Shown one piece after another: positions 22,535 through 30,660 of a DNA stretch of 64,000 nucleotides (within the stretch, counting starts at the first letter, position 1; every line of letters begins with the position of its first letter). The translations under genes were made by a program, and so were the position numbers. Under the pieces are notes generated by a model that was given only the letters and a program-made list of their open reading frames with translations, did not search any database and was not told the origin of the DNA. The stretch covers positions 56,582-120,581 of the forward strand of contig NZ_JAMWEG010000020.1 in the NCBI RefSeq assembly GCF_025460765.1. The letters run 5' to 3'. This DNA comes from Micromonospora sp. MA102 (GTDB lineage Bacteria; Actinomycetota; Actinomycetes; Mycobacteriales; Micromonosporaceae).

Positions 22535-23389
22535 TCAGTCTACGCTCAGCGGTCGCTGCGTCGGCCGTAGCTCCTCCGGGGGCTCGGGCAGGTCCAGCAC
22601 CCGCTTGACCTTGTTGGCCCAGCTCGGCTCGATGCCGGTCTTCAGGCCGGTCTTGAGGTCGTAGGCGTGCGCGACCTCCCAGTCCAGCTCGTCGGTCGCC
22701 GAGTCCCGGTACTGCCGCTCCAGGATGACGTCCGGCCGGAAGTCCTGGTCGGTCACCTTCGGCGTCTCGACGCCCTGGGCGTCGTAACCGACCTCGGTGC
22801 GCAGCCGGAAGCCCGTCTCCGGGTCGAGCATGGTGGTCGCCTCGCTGTCGATCGCGTTGGCGAGGTGCCGGTGGGACTCGGTGCCCAGGGCGGTGCGCTC
22901 CACGATGAGGTCCGCCACGTCCTCGGGGTAGCCCCGCTCCAGGAGCTTGTCCCGCTGCCGCTGGTAGCCCTCCCGCTGGAGGATCGAGTCCCGGTTCTGG
23001 TCGACGTGGTCCCAGGCGTCGTCGACCATCTCCTGCAGCTGGTCGGCGATCTGCCGGCGCGCCCTGCCGATCTCCTCCAGGCTCCTCTCGTCGTGCTTGT
23101 CCAGCTCCGGGTCGTTCTGCGGGCGCTGCGCGTCGGCGTCCCCCTCGGTGGACCTGCCGTCGGTCGACCTCGGACCGCCGGGCCGGCCGCTCTCCGCCGC
23201 CTCGGTGACGGCCCGGTGCGTCTCGGCGACGGTGGTGGGCCGGCCGTGCGACCCGCCGCCCCGTTGCCGCGGCACACCGCCGTCGCCGACATCCCCGCCG
23301 TCGCCGACGCCCCCGCCCCCGCCGTCGCCGACGCCCCCGCCCCCGCCGTCGCCGACGGTGCCGCCGTGCGGTCCCCTGGGCTTCGCCAC
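22535..23389 (-). CDS. Putative secreted toxin with PD-(D/E)XK nuclease-like C-terminal domain
   Basis: A 284-aa protein. Residues ~1-45 are a Gly/Asp/Val repeat (GGGGGVGD units encoded by a 24-bp tandem repeat), ~45-105 a polar linker, ~95-150 helical. The last 130 residues carry GTESHRHL, then FRPDV (Asp220) and YDLKTG (Asp244, Lys246), the spacing and context of restriction-endonuclease-fold toxins (RPD...D-x-K). GGGGGG lies just before the GTG start. It follows the WxG-type gene by 11 bp in an operon with EspC- and YbaB-like genes and precedes a candidate immunity gene. DNase activity is inferred. No signal peptide is present, consistent with ESX export or with an intracellular role. Confidence 0.72.
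   Translation of the reverse strand: MAKPRGPHGGTVGDGGGGGVGDGGGGGVGDGGDVGDGGVPRQRGGGSHGRPTTVAETHRAVTEAAESGRPGGPRSTDGRSTEGDADAQRPQNDPELDKHDERSLEEIGRARRQIADQLQEMVDDAWDHVDQNRDSILQREGYQRQRDKLLERGYPEDVADLIVERTALGTESHRHLANAIDSEATTMLDPETGFRLRTEVGYDAQGVETPKVTDQDFRPDVILERQYRDSATDELDWEVAHAYDLKTGLKTGIEPSWANKVKRVLDLPEPPEELRPTQRPLSVD
23300..23357. repeat. 24-bp in-frame tandem repeat
   Basis: Two perfect 24-bp copies (23300-23347) plus 10 bp of a third, with an 18-bp related unit at 23282. It encodes the GGGGGVGD repeats of the toxin-like protein and is likely to vary in copy number between strains. Confidence 0.8.
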
Positions 23390-23400
23390 GATCCCCCCGG

Positions 23401-24102
23401 TCAGCCGTTGACGAGCTTGGACAGGTTGGTGAGGCTGGTGACGAGCGCCGTGGTGTAGCTCAGGATCCGGCCCGCCCACTTGAGCACGGCGGCGGTGATC
23501 TGCGCGGCGATCACCGGGATGGTCACCACGAAGATCGCCTCGACCGCCCACACGACGACGCGCGCGACGAGGTCCGCGATGAGGTCACGGACGATGTCGC
23601 GGGTGAACGAGACGAGGTTCCCGGCGGCCTGCGTGGCGGCCGCCATCGCCGCCGACGCGCCACCGAGACCGGCGATCGCGTCGACGTTGTTCTTCATCAG
23701 CGACTGGTACGCCTCGGCGGCGTGCCCCCGCCAGTCGGGCAGGTCGCCGGCCAGGTGCGCCTGCAGGTCCGCCGCCATCCGCTGGAGGTGGCCGGCCATG
23801 TTGTCCCAGGTGGCCGCGTGCGACGCGACGACGTCGGGCATGCCGGTGAGCCAGTCGAGCATCTCGCGCAGCGGCTCGAAGTATTCCATCGCCCAGCCGA
23901 TGCCGTTGGCCAGCAGGGCGCTGAACGGGTCCAGCACCGTCGCGGCGACGTCCAGCCCGAAGGCCGCCCCGGCGAGCAGGTCGTCCACCCAGCCCTCGCT
24001 GCGGATGGCGTCCACCAGGCCCTCGACGCCGTCGGCCAGCGACGAACCCGTCCACACCTCCCGGGTGGACCGGACGTCCGCGACCAGCGAGTTGTCGGTC
24101 AT
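23401..24102 (-). CDS. WxG-containing ESX-associated protein with hydrophobic C-terminus
   Basis: A 233-aa protein. Residues ~95-165 have the helix-turn-helix pattern of WXG100-type proteins with the turn motif WRG at 124-126 (LPDWRGHAAEAYQSL). Residues ~175-220 are hydrophobic, as in larger ESX substrates that insert in or pass membranes. It overlaps the EspC-like gene upstream by 4 bp (ATGA) and is followed 11 bp later by the nuclease-like gene. Probably the secretion partner or carrier for that protein. No ESX core ATPase (EccC) is in the window. Confidence 0.8.
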   Translation of the reverse strand: MTDNSLVADVRSTREVWTGSSLADGVEGLVDAIRSEGWVDDLLAGAAFGLDVAATVLDPFSALLANGIGWAMEYFEPLREMLDWLTGMPDVVASHAATWDNMAGHLQRMAADLQAHLAGDLPDWRGHAAEAYQSLMKNNVDAIAGLGGASAAMAAATQAAGNLVSFTRDIVRDLIADLVARVVVWAVEAIFVVTIPVIAAQITAAVLKWAGRILSYTTALVTSLTNLSKLVNG

Positions 24103-24425
24103 GCCCGCAACCGCCGGCTGATCGCCTCCATCGAGCTCGCCGCGTCACCGTCCACACCGTCGTAGCTGTCGGCGGTGCGGCGCAGGCCGTCGGCGACAAG
24201 CCTGAGGTTCTCGTCGACGTACGCGACCAGCTCGTCCTGGCGGGTGTGCCGGTCTTCCAGGATCGCGGAGATCCACCCGCAGAGCAGCCCGTACGCCTGG
24301 TCGTCCCGCGCGATGTGCGCGCTCGCGCCGCGGACCGCGTCGAACCGGGCGCGCAACCCCTCGACGTACGCGGCGTGCGCGCGGATCTGCTCGGGGTCGG
24401 CCGTCCAGCCGGCCGGGCCGCTCAC
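24099..24425 (-). CDS. EspC-like ESX secretion-associated small helical protein
   Basis: A 108-aa all-helical protein (DPEQIRAHAAYVEGLRARFD, then AYGLLCGWISAIL, then VDENLRLVADGLRRTADSY). Length, helical hairpin and the Y-x3-D type C-terminal element (SYDGVDGD) resemble the EspC/T7SS_ESX family. Its GTG start overlaps the YbaB-like stop (GTGA) and its stop overlaps the WxG gene start (ATGA), giving strict 1:1 coupling across the operon. Likely dimerises with another ESX component and is exported. Confidence 0.8.
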   Translation of the reverse strand: MSGPAGWTADPEQIRAHAAYVEGLRARFDAVRGASAHIARDDQAYGLLCGWISAILEDRHTRQDELVAYVDENLRLVADGLRRTADSYDGVDGDAASSMEAISRRLRA

Positions 24426-24868
24426 CGCTGCCAGCCGTGGCCGTCGTAGGAGCCGGGCTCGCCCCAGCCGGGTTCCGGGTCAGGGCGCAGCTGCCGGCCC
24501 ACCCGCTCGGCGATGGCCCGGGCGGCCGCCGACTCGGTGCCGACGGTTTCCGCGATGATCTCCTGCGACCGCTCGGCGAGCTGTCCCTTCGCCCGCCGGA
24601 TCGCGTCCAGGACCGCCTGGGCGACCACCTCGGGGGAGACCCGCTGGATCTGCCGGCCCAGGCGCAGGTCCAGCAGCGCGCCGCTGGAGTCGACGGTGAC
24701 CTCGGCCAGGCCGTTGTCGTCCTCGGCCCCGACCCGCAGCTCCTGGAGGCGGTCGCTCATCGCCTTCGTGTCCGCCGCGAGCTTGTCGATGCGGCCCTTC
24801 CAGGCCCGCATCTGGTCCATGGCGCCGTCCGGGTCCAGTACGCCGCCGCTCAGAGCCCCGCTCACCAT
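24422..24868 (-). CDS. YbaB/EbfC-family protein of an ESX-type operon
   Basis: A 148-aa protein. The core (about residues 10-115) has the helix-strand-helix of YbaB/EbfC nucleoid-associated proteins: WKGRIDKLAADTKAMSDRLQ, then AEVTVDSSGALLDLRLG, then VSPEVVAQAVLDAIRRAKGQ. Such paralogues often head small ESX gene sets in actinobacteria, where their role is unclear. A strong GGGGGAGG Shine-Dalgarno sequence precedes the ATG. First gene of a four- or five-gene minus-strand operon; a TACAAT -10 element lies about 70 bp upstream. Confidence 0.87.
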   Translation of the reverse strand: MVSGALSGGVLDPDGAMDQMRAWKGRIDKLAADTKAMSDRLQELRVGAEDDNGLAEVTVDSSGALLDLRLGRQIQRVSPEVVAQAVLDAIRRAKGQLAERSQEIIAETVGTESAAARAIAERVGRQLRPDPEPGWGEPGSYDGHGWQR

Positions 24869-24937
24869 GTGCCTCCCCCGAGTAGGCCCGGATCCCGTGA
24901 GGACTGCTGATCCCCAGCGCCTCGCAGGGCGGCGTCG

Positions 24938-24943
24938 ATTGTA
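24938..24943 (-). promoter_or_regulatory. -10 element of the ESX-associated operon
   Basis: TACAAT reading leftward, in an otherwise GC-rich 130-bp intergenic region, 69 bp before the YbaB-like start. No convincing -35 was found. Confidence 0.4.
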
Positions 24944-25000
24944 GAACACCCCGTCACCTCCGGGTGGCACGGAAAGACCACAGTGGACCGGCGCGGGTGG

Positions 25001-26011
25001 TCACCGGGCCGGACGGGTGCTCTCCCGGGGCAGGACCGTGTGCGGCGCGGTGATCCGGGCGGGTGGGGCGTCCGGGCGGTCCAGCCGGGCGGTGGCCAGG
25101 GCGATCGCCTTCCGGGCGAGGAACGCCGGGTCGACCGAGACGGAGGTCAGCGACGGTCGGGAGTAGCGGCCCTCCTCGCTGTCACCGAACCCGATCACCG
25201 CCACGTCGGCGGGCACCCGCAGCCCGGCGTCGGCGGCGGCCCGCAGGGCGCCGATGGCGAGCCGGTCGGAGTAGCAGAGGACGCCGTCCGGGAGGTGCTC
25301 GTGTGTGAACAGCCACCGGGCGGCCCGGTAGCCGTCCTCGTACCGGTGCTGGGCGGTGGCCCGCAGGTAGCCGGCGGGTGGGTCGAGTCCGGCCCGGCGG
25401 ACCGCCCGCTGGTAGCCGAGGGTGCGGGGTTGCGCCGGCCCGGTGGCCTCGTCCGGCCGGGCGCCGATGGCGGCGATCCGCCGTCGCCCCGTGCGCAGCA
25501 GGTGGTCGGTGGCGTCCGCGGCGGCGCGGGCGCCGTCGAGGGCGACCTGGTCGCAGCGGGGATCGCGGCTCTCACCGAGCAGGACGAGGGGAGTGCCGGT
25601 GCCGAGGTGGGCGTCGATGAGGCCCGGCGGCACCGTGTCCGCGCCGAGCAGGACGGCGTCGACGCCCGGCGGCGCCCCGGAGTGCGCCGGGAGCGCGGGG
25701 CGGTCGGTCTCCGGTGCGAGGTGCTCGACGACGACCCGGAAGCCCTGGCCGCTCGCCGCGCGGACGACCTCACGCGCCAACCCGTGCAGGCCGGGCGCCT
25801 CGACGTCGGGAACGACGAGCGCGAGCAGCCCGGTGCGGCCGGTGCGCAGGGTGCGGGCCGCGAGATTCGGCCGGTAGCCCAGCGCACCCACGGCCTCCCG
25901 CACGCGGCGGCGGACGTCGTCGCTGACGTGCGGGTGGTCGTTGATGACGTTCGAGACCGTCTTCACCGACACGCGGGCGTGCCGTGCCACGTCCCTGAGC
26001 GTGGTGGCCAC
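25001..26011 (-). CDS. LacI-family transcriptional regulator
   Basis: A 336-aa repressor. The N-terminal LacI HTH is complete (TLRDVARHARVSVKTVSNVI, hinge RPNLAARTL at ~48-56), followed by a periplasmic-binding-protein-like sensor domain ending in a conserved PSLTSVSVD segment. GGGAGGA lies 7 bp before the GTG start. The gene is divergent from a CGNR-finger protein, with a palindrome and GCTGGTGT repeats between them. No sugar transport or catabolism operon adjoins it, so the effector is unknown. Confidence 0.93.
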   Translation of the reverse strand: MATTLRDVARHARVSVKTVSNVINDHPHVSDDVRRRVREAVGALGYRPNLAARTLRTGRTGLLALVVPDVEAPGLHGLAREVVRAASGQGFRVVVEHLAPETDRPALPAHSGAPPGVDAVLLGADTVPPGLIDAHLGTGTPLVLLGESRDPRCDQVALDGARAAADATDHLLRTGRRRIAAIGARPDEATGPAQPRTLGYQRAVRRAGLDPPAGYLRATAQHRYEDGYRAARWLFTHEHLPDGVLCYSDRLAIGALRAAADAGLRVPADVAVIGFGDSEEGRYSRPSLTSVSVDPAFLARKAIALATARLDRPDAPPARITAPHTVLPRESTRPAR

Positions 26012-26039
26012 GATCCGTCCTCCCGCCTCGGGGCTCCTG

Positions 26040-26073
26040 ACACCAGCCAACAGCCTTCGCTGGTGTACACACC
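26040..26073. promoter_or_regulatory. Overlapping inverted repeats in LacI/CGNR divergent region
   Basis: ACACCAGC-N11-GCTGGTGT (26040-26066) overlaps a near-perfect short palindrome GGTGT-AC-ACACC (26062-26073). Another GCTGGTGT occurs at 26113-26120. These are candidate LacI-type operators controlling both genes. Confidence 0.5.
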
Positions 26074-26139
26074 GGACGATCCCAGAGCGGGCTACACCGG
26101 TCAAGGCGTTACGCTGGTGTGGACGAGAGGAGCGCGGCG

Positions 26140-26724
26140 GTGCGTGACGAGCGATCGGTGCCGGCCGCCGTGCGGCTGGTGCGCGACTTCGTCAACACCT
26201 TCGAGCCGCAGGTCGACGAGGAGTCGCTGACCACGCCGGACGCGCTGCGGGACTGGCTCGCCGAGCGGGCGCTGATCCCCGCCGGCGCGCGGCTGGGCCC
26301 GGCCGACCTCGCCGTGGCCCGCACGGTCCGCGAGGGCCTGCGGGCGGTGCTGCTCGGCCACGCCGGCCACCCCGCCGACCCCGGCGCGCTGTGCCGCCTC
26401 GACCAGGCACTGGCCGCCGCGCCCGTGCGGATGACGCTCGCGGACGGCGCCCCCCGGCTCGTTCCCGCCGCGACCGGCCCGCTCGACGTGGCGTTGGCCG
26501 CCCTGGTCGACGCGATCCGGCAGTGCGCGCAGGACCAGGTGTGGACCCGGCTCAAGGTGTGCGACCGGGACACCTGCCGGTGGGCCTACTACGACGCCTC
26601 CCGCAACCAGGCGCGCCGCTGGTGCTCCATGGCCGGCTGCGGCAACTACGTCAAGATGCGCCGGGCCTACGCCGTCCGCCGCGACCGCCGGTCCCGGACA
26701 CCGGGCACGGGCCGGGACGGCTGA
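26140..26724 (+). CDS. ABATE/CGNR zinc-finger protein
   Basis: A 194-aa protein. The N-terminal ABATE domain (LVRDFVNTFEPQVDEESL) is followed by a C-terminal CGNR zinc finger, with two Cys pairs in CDRDTC and CSMAGCGN. The family is presumed to comprise stress-response transcription regulators, some encoded beside efflux or metabolic genes. GTG 26140 is chosen for an AGGAG sequence 7 bp upstream; GTG 26119 would extend it by seven residues. A TACGCT -10-like element lies at 26110-26115. Divergent from the LacI gene. Confidence 0.9.
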   Translation: MRDERSVPAAVRLVRDFVNTFEPQVDEESLTTPDALRDWLAERALIPAGARLGPADLAVARTVREGLRAVLLGHAGHPADPGALCRLDQALAAAPVRMTLADGAPRLVPAATGPLDVALAALVDAIRQCAQDQVWTRLKVCDRDTCRWAYYDASRNQARRWCSMAGCGNYVKMRRAYAVRRDRRSRTPGTGRDG

Positions 26725-26763
26725 CCCGGCGGCCGGCCGCGCTCCTGGGCACGGCGGGCGCGG

Positions 26764-27558
26764 TCACGACGGCGCGGTGCCGTGCACCGCCCACGCCCGC
26801 GCCGTCAGCCGGACGGACCCGTCCGCCTCGACCGGCAGTCGGCTCACCAGCAGGTCGCGCAGCGCCGCCCGGTCCGGCCCGGCCAGGGACGCCACGTACG
26901 CCGGTGCCGCGCCCTGGCCGGCGAGGAACGGCGTCCAGTACGCGGCCACGTCGGCGAACACCGTCGGCACGACCACCGGCCGGACGGCCACCGCCGCGAA
27001 CCCGGCGTCCGTCCACAGCGCGCGCAGCGCCCCGGGCCAGCACAGCGGGAACCGGCGCCCCTCGGACCGCTCCGCCACCGCCGGATCGAGCACCTCGGCG
27101 GCCGCCCAGAAGTGGCGCATCATGGCCATCCCCTCGGCGTAGTCCCAGACGTACGCGGCCGCGACGCCGCCGGGTCGCAGGACCCGGGCGAACTCGGCCA
27201 CCGCCCGCGCCGGCTCGGGCACGAAGTTGAGCGCCAGCCCGCTCACCACGACGTCGACGCTCGCGTCGGCCACCGGCAGCGCGCGGGCGTCGCCGACCTC
27301 GAAGGTGGCCCGCGGGTCGTCGACCCGCTCGCGGGCGTGGGCCAGGAACCCCACCGCCGGGTCCACGCCGGTGACCCGCGCCGGATCCGCCTCGGCCAGC
27401 ACGGTCGCGGTCAGCGCGCCGGTGCCGCAGCCGACGTCGAGCCAGCGCAGGCCGGGCGGGAGCGCCAGCAGGCGCAGGAAGTCGCGTGCCACCAGCCGGC
27501 TCCACCGGCCCACGTACGCCTCGTACGCCTCGCCGTCGGCCCAGACCGGATCCGCCAT
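26764..27558 (-). CDS. Class I SAM-dependent methyltransferase
   Basis: A 264-aa protein with the Rossmann methyltransferase motifs: motif I WLDVGCGTGALTATVL, motif II acidic residue in VTGVDPAVG, and DVVVSGLALNFV as motif IV. It is of the UbiE/COQ5-like type acting on small molecules. The substrate cannot be inferred; it stands alone, converging on the CGNR gene and divergent from the DUF-type gene at 27643. Confidence 0.9.
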   Translation of the reverse strand: MADPVWADGEAYEAYVGRWSRLVARDFLRLLALPPGLRWLDVGCGTGALTATVLAEADPARVTGVDPAVGFLAHARERVDDPRATFEVGDARALPVADASVDVVVSGLALNFVPEPARAVAEFARVLRPGGVAAAYVWDYAEGMAMMRHFWAAAEVLDPAVAERSEGRRFPLCWPGALRALWTDAGFAAVAVRPVVVPTVFADVAAYWTPFLAGQGAAPAYVASLAGPDRAALRDLLVSRLPVEADGSVRLTARAWAVHGTAPS

Positions 27559-27642
27559 GCGGGCAGGATACGGCCGCCGGCGCCGGCCCCGATTCGGCCG
27601 GCCGGACGCATACGACCCGCCGTCGGTGGGAACGCCCCCCGC

Positions 27643-28194
27643 ATGGCCAGGTACACGAAGCCCGAACTCCGGGCGCAGCTCAAGGAGGAGATCCAGGCGT
27701 CCGACAAGGGCGGCCGGCCGGGGCAGTGGTCGGCGCGCAAGTCGCAACTGCTCACCAACGAGTACAAGAAGCGCGGCGGGGGCTTCGAGGGGCCCAGGGA
27801 CCAGCGGCAGCGGTCCCTGCAGCGGTGGGGTGCCGAGGAGTGGCAGACCCGGTCGGGCTCCACCCGTGCGCGCCACGACGGTGAGACCGAGCGTTACCTG
27901 CCCAAACGGGCGTGGGAACAGCTTTCGGACGAGCAGCGGCGCGACACCGACACGAAGAAGCGCCAGGCGTCGCGGTCCGGGCGCCAGTTCGTCGCCAACA
28001 CCGGACCGGCGAAGCGCGCCCGCCGGGAGGCCACCTCGGCCGGGCAGTTGTCGGACCTGCCGGTCACCGAGGCGGTCAAGCTGGTCCATGGCCTCGACAC
28101 CCGCCAGCTCCGGGCCGCGCTGCGGCGCGAGCGCGCCCGCAAGGACCGCAAGACGCTCGTCCAGCGGATGGAGTCGGAGCTGGCCCGGCGCTGA
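27643..28194 (+). CDS. Lys/Arg-rich conserved protein (DUF5872-like)
   Basis: A 183-aa basic protein without membrane segments. It begins MARYTKPELRAQLKEEIQAS and contains PGQWSARKSQLLTNEYKKRGGGF, a pattern I associate with the DUF5872 family of small basic proteins in bacteria and some viruses. The C-terminal ~45 residues (LPVTEAVKLVHGLDTRQLRAAL) look like a small helical SAP- or Rho-N-like nucleic-acid-binding tail. The function is unknown; nucleic acid binding is plausible. No clear Shine-Dalgarno sequence precedes the ATG. Confidence 0.85.
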   Translation: MARYTKPELRAQLKEEIQASDKGGRPGQWSARKSQLLTNEYKKRGGGFEGPRDQRQRSLQRWGAEEWQTRSGSTRARHDGETERYLPKRAWEQLSDEQRRDTDTKKRQASRSGRQFVANTGPAKRARREATSAGQLSDLPVTEAVKLVHGLDTRQLRAALRRERARKDRKTLVQRMESELARR

Positions 28195-28204
28195 CGACGC
28201 CCGC

Positions 28205-28222
28205 CGGCGCGGACCCGCGCCG
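28205..28222. terminator. Bidirectional hairpin terminator
   Basis: CGGCGCGG-AC-CCGCGCCG: perfect 8-bp inverted repeat in the gap between the convergent genes ending at 28194 and 28223. Confidence 0.55.
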
Positions 28223-29110
28223 TCAGCCGTCGCGCCGCAACCGGCCCGTCTCGCCGCCCCACGCGTCCACGAGCACCAGCACGTCGCCGTCCAGCCCCGC
28301 CCGGGACGCCCCGGACAGCCACAGCGCCACCGGGACGCTCGCGCAGCCGACCATCGTGCTGGGTCCGGCGGTGGCGAGCACGGCGCCCTCCGCTCCGGCG
28401 ACCCACCGCCCACCCTGGCCGTTGCAGCCGTCGGAACCGCGCCACCCGCCGTCGTCGCGCAACTCCACGTACGCCGGTGCCGGCCCGCCCCGCGGTGGAC
28501 CGGCGGGCACCCAGCGGCCGAGCAGGGCGGCCCGGCCGGCCGGCGTCAGGCCCGCCGGCAGCGCGGCGGCCGGCGCGAGGGCGCGCCGGACCTCGGGGGT
28601 GACCACGGGCGGCTCGGCCAGCGCCGGCAGCAGGTGGGGACCGGGGTCGGGCTTCGCGCCGGGCGTCAGCCGGGCGACCTGCCGGCCCTGGTCGTCGAGG
28701 AGGACCGGGGTCTTCCCGGTCACCCGGAACCCGGTGGCCCGCGGCAGCCAGGCCGGTCCGTCCCGCGGATCGGTGGGGCAACCCGGGCGGCCGGACGGCG
28801 AGAGTCCGGAAAGCTCGGCCACGAACAGGCCGCCGGCACCCGCCCGCCACGTCCCCGTCGACACCCCGCAGCTGTCGAACCACAGCAGGTCGCCCTGGTC
28901 GGAGGGAGCGAGGCGCAGCACGCCGGCGCCCCCGTCGGCGGCGGTCACCGTCCAGTTGCCGATCAGCGCGACCGGGTCGGGCGACGGTCCGGCGCCCGGG
29001 GGAGCCGCGCTCGGGTCCGGCGGGCCGGTGGTCGCCCCCGAGCCGGCGGCGCAGCCCGCCAGCAGGGTGCCCACCGCGACGGCCACCACGAGGTGCCTGC
29101 TGCGCCGCAT
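28223..29110 (-). CDS. Secreted lipoprotein with two META-like domains
   Basis: A 295-aa protein. The N-terminal lipoprotein signal has lipobox LLAGC with Cys20, then a Pro/Ser linker. Two similar beta-rich domains follow, one starting ALIGNWTVTAADGG (about 48-140) and one starting LLGRWVPAGPP with WRGSDGCNGQGG (about 200-290), which resemble META/HslJ domains (the GCN...G signature). Anchored to the outer face of the membrane. The role is unknown; HslJ-type proteins are linked to stress tolerance. Confidence 0.88.
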   Translation of the reverse strand: MRRSRHLVVAVAVGTLLAGCAAGSGATTGPPDPSAAPPGAGPSPDPVALIGNWTVTAADGGAGVLRLAPSDQGDLLWFDSCGVSTGTWRAGAGGLFVAELSGLSPSGRPGCPTDPRDGPAWLPRATGFRVTGKTPVLLDDQGRQVARLTPGAKPDPGPHLLPALAEPPVVTPEVRRALAPAAALPAGLTPAGRAALLGRWVPAGPPRGGPAPAYVELRDDGGWRGSDGCNGQGGRWVAGAEGAVLATAGPSTMVGCASVPVALWLSGASRAGLDGDVLVLVDAWGGETGRLRRDG

Positions 29111-29233
29111 CGTCCCGCTCCCTCCGCCGGCCCGATCGTTCTCGGACGTCCGGTGCTTGGACGAGGCAGCGGGACCACCGGTTCCACCACGGCGGTACGG
29201 CGGCGAGTCGCGGCGGGACCGTCCCCGGGCCCA

Positions 29234-29279
29234 CCGCCTCCGCCGCCGGCCGGGAGGACCGGCGTCGCGGCGGAGGCGG
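29234..29279 (-). terminator. Hairpin terminator after the chitinase gene
   Basis: Perfect 13-bp arms (29234-29246 and 29267-29279, CCGCCTCCGCCGC and complement) with a 20-nt loop that can itself pair. It lies 9 bp past the chitinase stop. Confidence 0.6.
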
Positions 29280-29288
29280 CAAGCTGCG

Positions 29289-30632
29289 CTACGGGGTGGT
29301 CAGCCCCAGGCTGATCGTCCTGGTCAGCGTCGCGTTGTCGTCGTCGCCGTCAAGCGACCAGACCATCGCCCCGCCCAGCCCGGCCCGGCGGATGTAGAGC
29401 GTCTTCTGGAGCACCACCACCGGATCGTCGTACGTCCAGAGGGTCGTGCCGTCGAACAACCAGGCGTGCCCCGCGCGCAGGTCGCGGTGGACGGAGTAGC
29501 CCTTGCCGGGCAGGGTCTTGAGCTGCCGGTAGTCCTCCGAGCCGGCCTCGAAGGTGGCCGGTGCCGGCCCGGCCGCGGGCTGGAACAGCCCGTCCCCGCC
29601 CCCGGTCACACCGGTCCAGCCGCGGCCGTAGTAGGGGATGCCCAGGACGAGCTTCCCGCGCGGCGCGCCGCGCGCCAGCCAACCGTCGATCGCCACCTCG
29701 GCGGAGAAGTCCGGGTCGTCCGGCGCGCCCGCCGGCACGCGCAGCGCCGACTGCTGGTTGGTCACCGCGTCCCAGGAACCGTGGAAGTCGTAGCCCTGCA
29801 CGGTGGCGAAGTCGAGGTACCGGAAGATCTTCCGGCCCTCGTACCCGGCGTCCATGGTGGCCGGGTTGGCCGGCAGGAACGCGGTCAGCGCGTAGTGCTT
29901 GTGGGCCTGCCGCCCGTACGCGTCGAGCTGCCGGCGGAACTCGGCGAGCAGCCTCGTGAAGTTCTCCCGGTCCTCGGGGCGGACCACGTTGCCCGGTTCG
30001 CCGGGCCAGTTCGGCCACTCCCAGTCCAGGTCGACGCCGTCGAAGACGCCGGCGGCCGCGCCCGGGCCGCCGCTGCCGCCGTCCAGGACCGGCAGGTTCC
30101 CCTTGAGGTAGAGGTCGATGCAGGAGGCGACGAACGCCCGGCGGGAGGCGTCGGTGCGGGCGGCGTCGGAGAGGTACGTCGACCAGCTCCAGCCGCCCAG
30201 CGAGATCAGCACCTTCAGGCCGGGGTGCCGGGCCTTGAGCTTGGCCAGCTGGCCGAAGTTGCCGTTGAGCGGTTCGCCCCAGGCGTCGGCGACGCCGTCG
30301 ACGCTCTCCTCCGCCGGGACGGTGCGCTGGTAGTCGGCCCAGGCGTCCCCCTCGCCCGGCCCGCCGTCCACGTAGCAACGCCCGTCGGCGCTGATGTTGC
30401 CGAACGCGTAGTTGACGTGGGTGAGGCGGCTGGCCGCCCCGGAGGTGTCGAGCTTCTTGACCGGGAAGGCCCGGCCGTAGATGCCCCACTGGGTGAAGTA
30501 GCCGACCCGGTGGTATCCGGTCCGGCGGGTCGCGGCGTCGGCCGCGCTCGCGGCGCTCGGTGGTGCGGCGGTGACCAGCAGGGTCGACAGGGCGACGAGG
30601 GCGGTGAGGCGGCGGTGACGGAACGGTCGCAT
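29289..30632 (-). CDS. Secreted GH18 chitinase
   Basis: A 447-aa enzyme. The signal peptide (RRLTALVALSTLLVTAAPPSAASA) is followed by a single GH18 TIM barrel with strand-3 SLGGWSWS and the catalytic DxxDxDxE motif in FDGVDLDWEWP; the final Glu is the proton donor. It hydrolyses beta-1,4-GlcNAc linkages of chitin outside the cell. No separate chitin-binding module is visible. The ATG at 30632 is chosen for a GGGAG sequence 5 bp upstream; an in-frame GTG four codons earlier lacks one. An AT-rich regulatory-looking stretch lies upstream. Confidence 0.94.
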   Translation of the reverse strand: MRPFRHRRLTALVALSTLLVTAAPPSAASAADAATRRTGYHRVGYFTQWGIYGRAFPVKKLDTSGAASRLTHVNYAFGNISADGRCYVDGGPGEGDAWADYQRTVPAEESVDGVADAWGEPLNGNFGQLAKLKARHPGLKVLISLGGWSWSTYLSDAARTDASRRAFVASCIDLYLKGNLPVLDGGSGGPGAAAGVFDGVDLDWEWPNWPGEPGNVVRPEDRENFTRLLAEFRRQLDAYGRQAHKHYALTAFLPANPATMDAGYEGRKIFRYLDFATVQGYDFHGSWDAVTNQQSALRVPAGAPDDPDFSAEVAIDGWLARGAPRGKLVLGIPYYGRGWTGVTGGGDGLFQPAAGPAPATFEAGSEDYRQLKTLPGKGYSVHRDLRAGHAWLFDGTTLWTYDDPVVVLQKTLYIRRAGLGGAMVWSLDGDDDNATLTRTISLGLTTP

Positions 30633-30660
30633 CGGCACTCCCACGGGGGGACGGAGCGGG

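Noticed and set aside
23282..23357. Tandem repeat considered as a CRISPR-like array
   Set aside because: Units are adjacent without spacers, 24 bp long and in frame with a protein; they encode a Gly-rich repeat.
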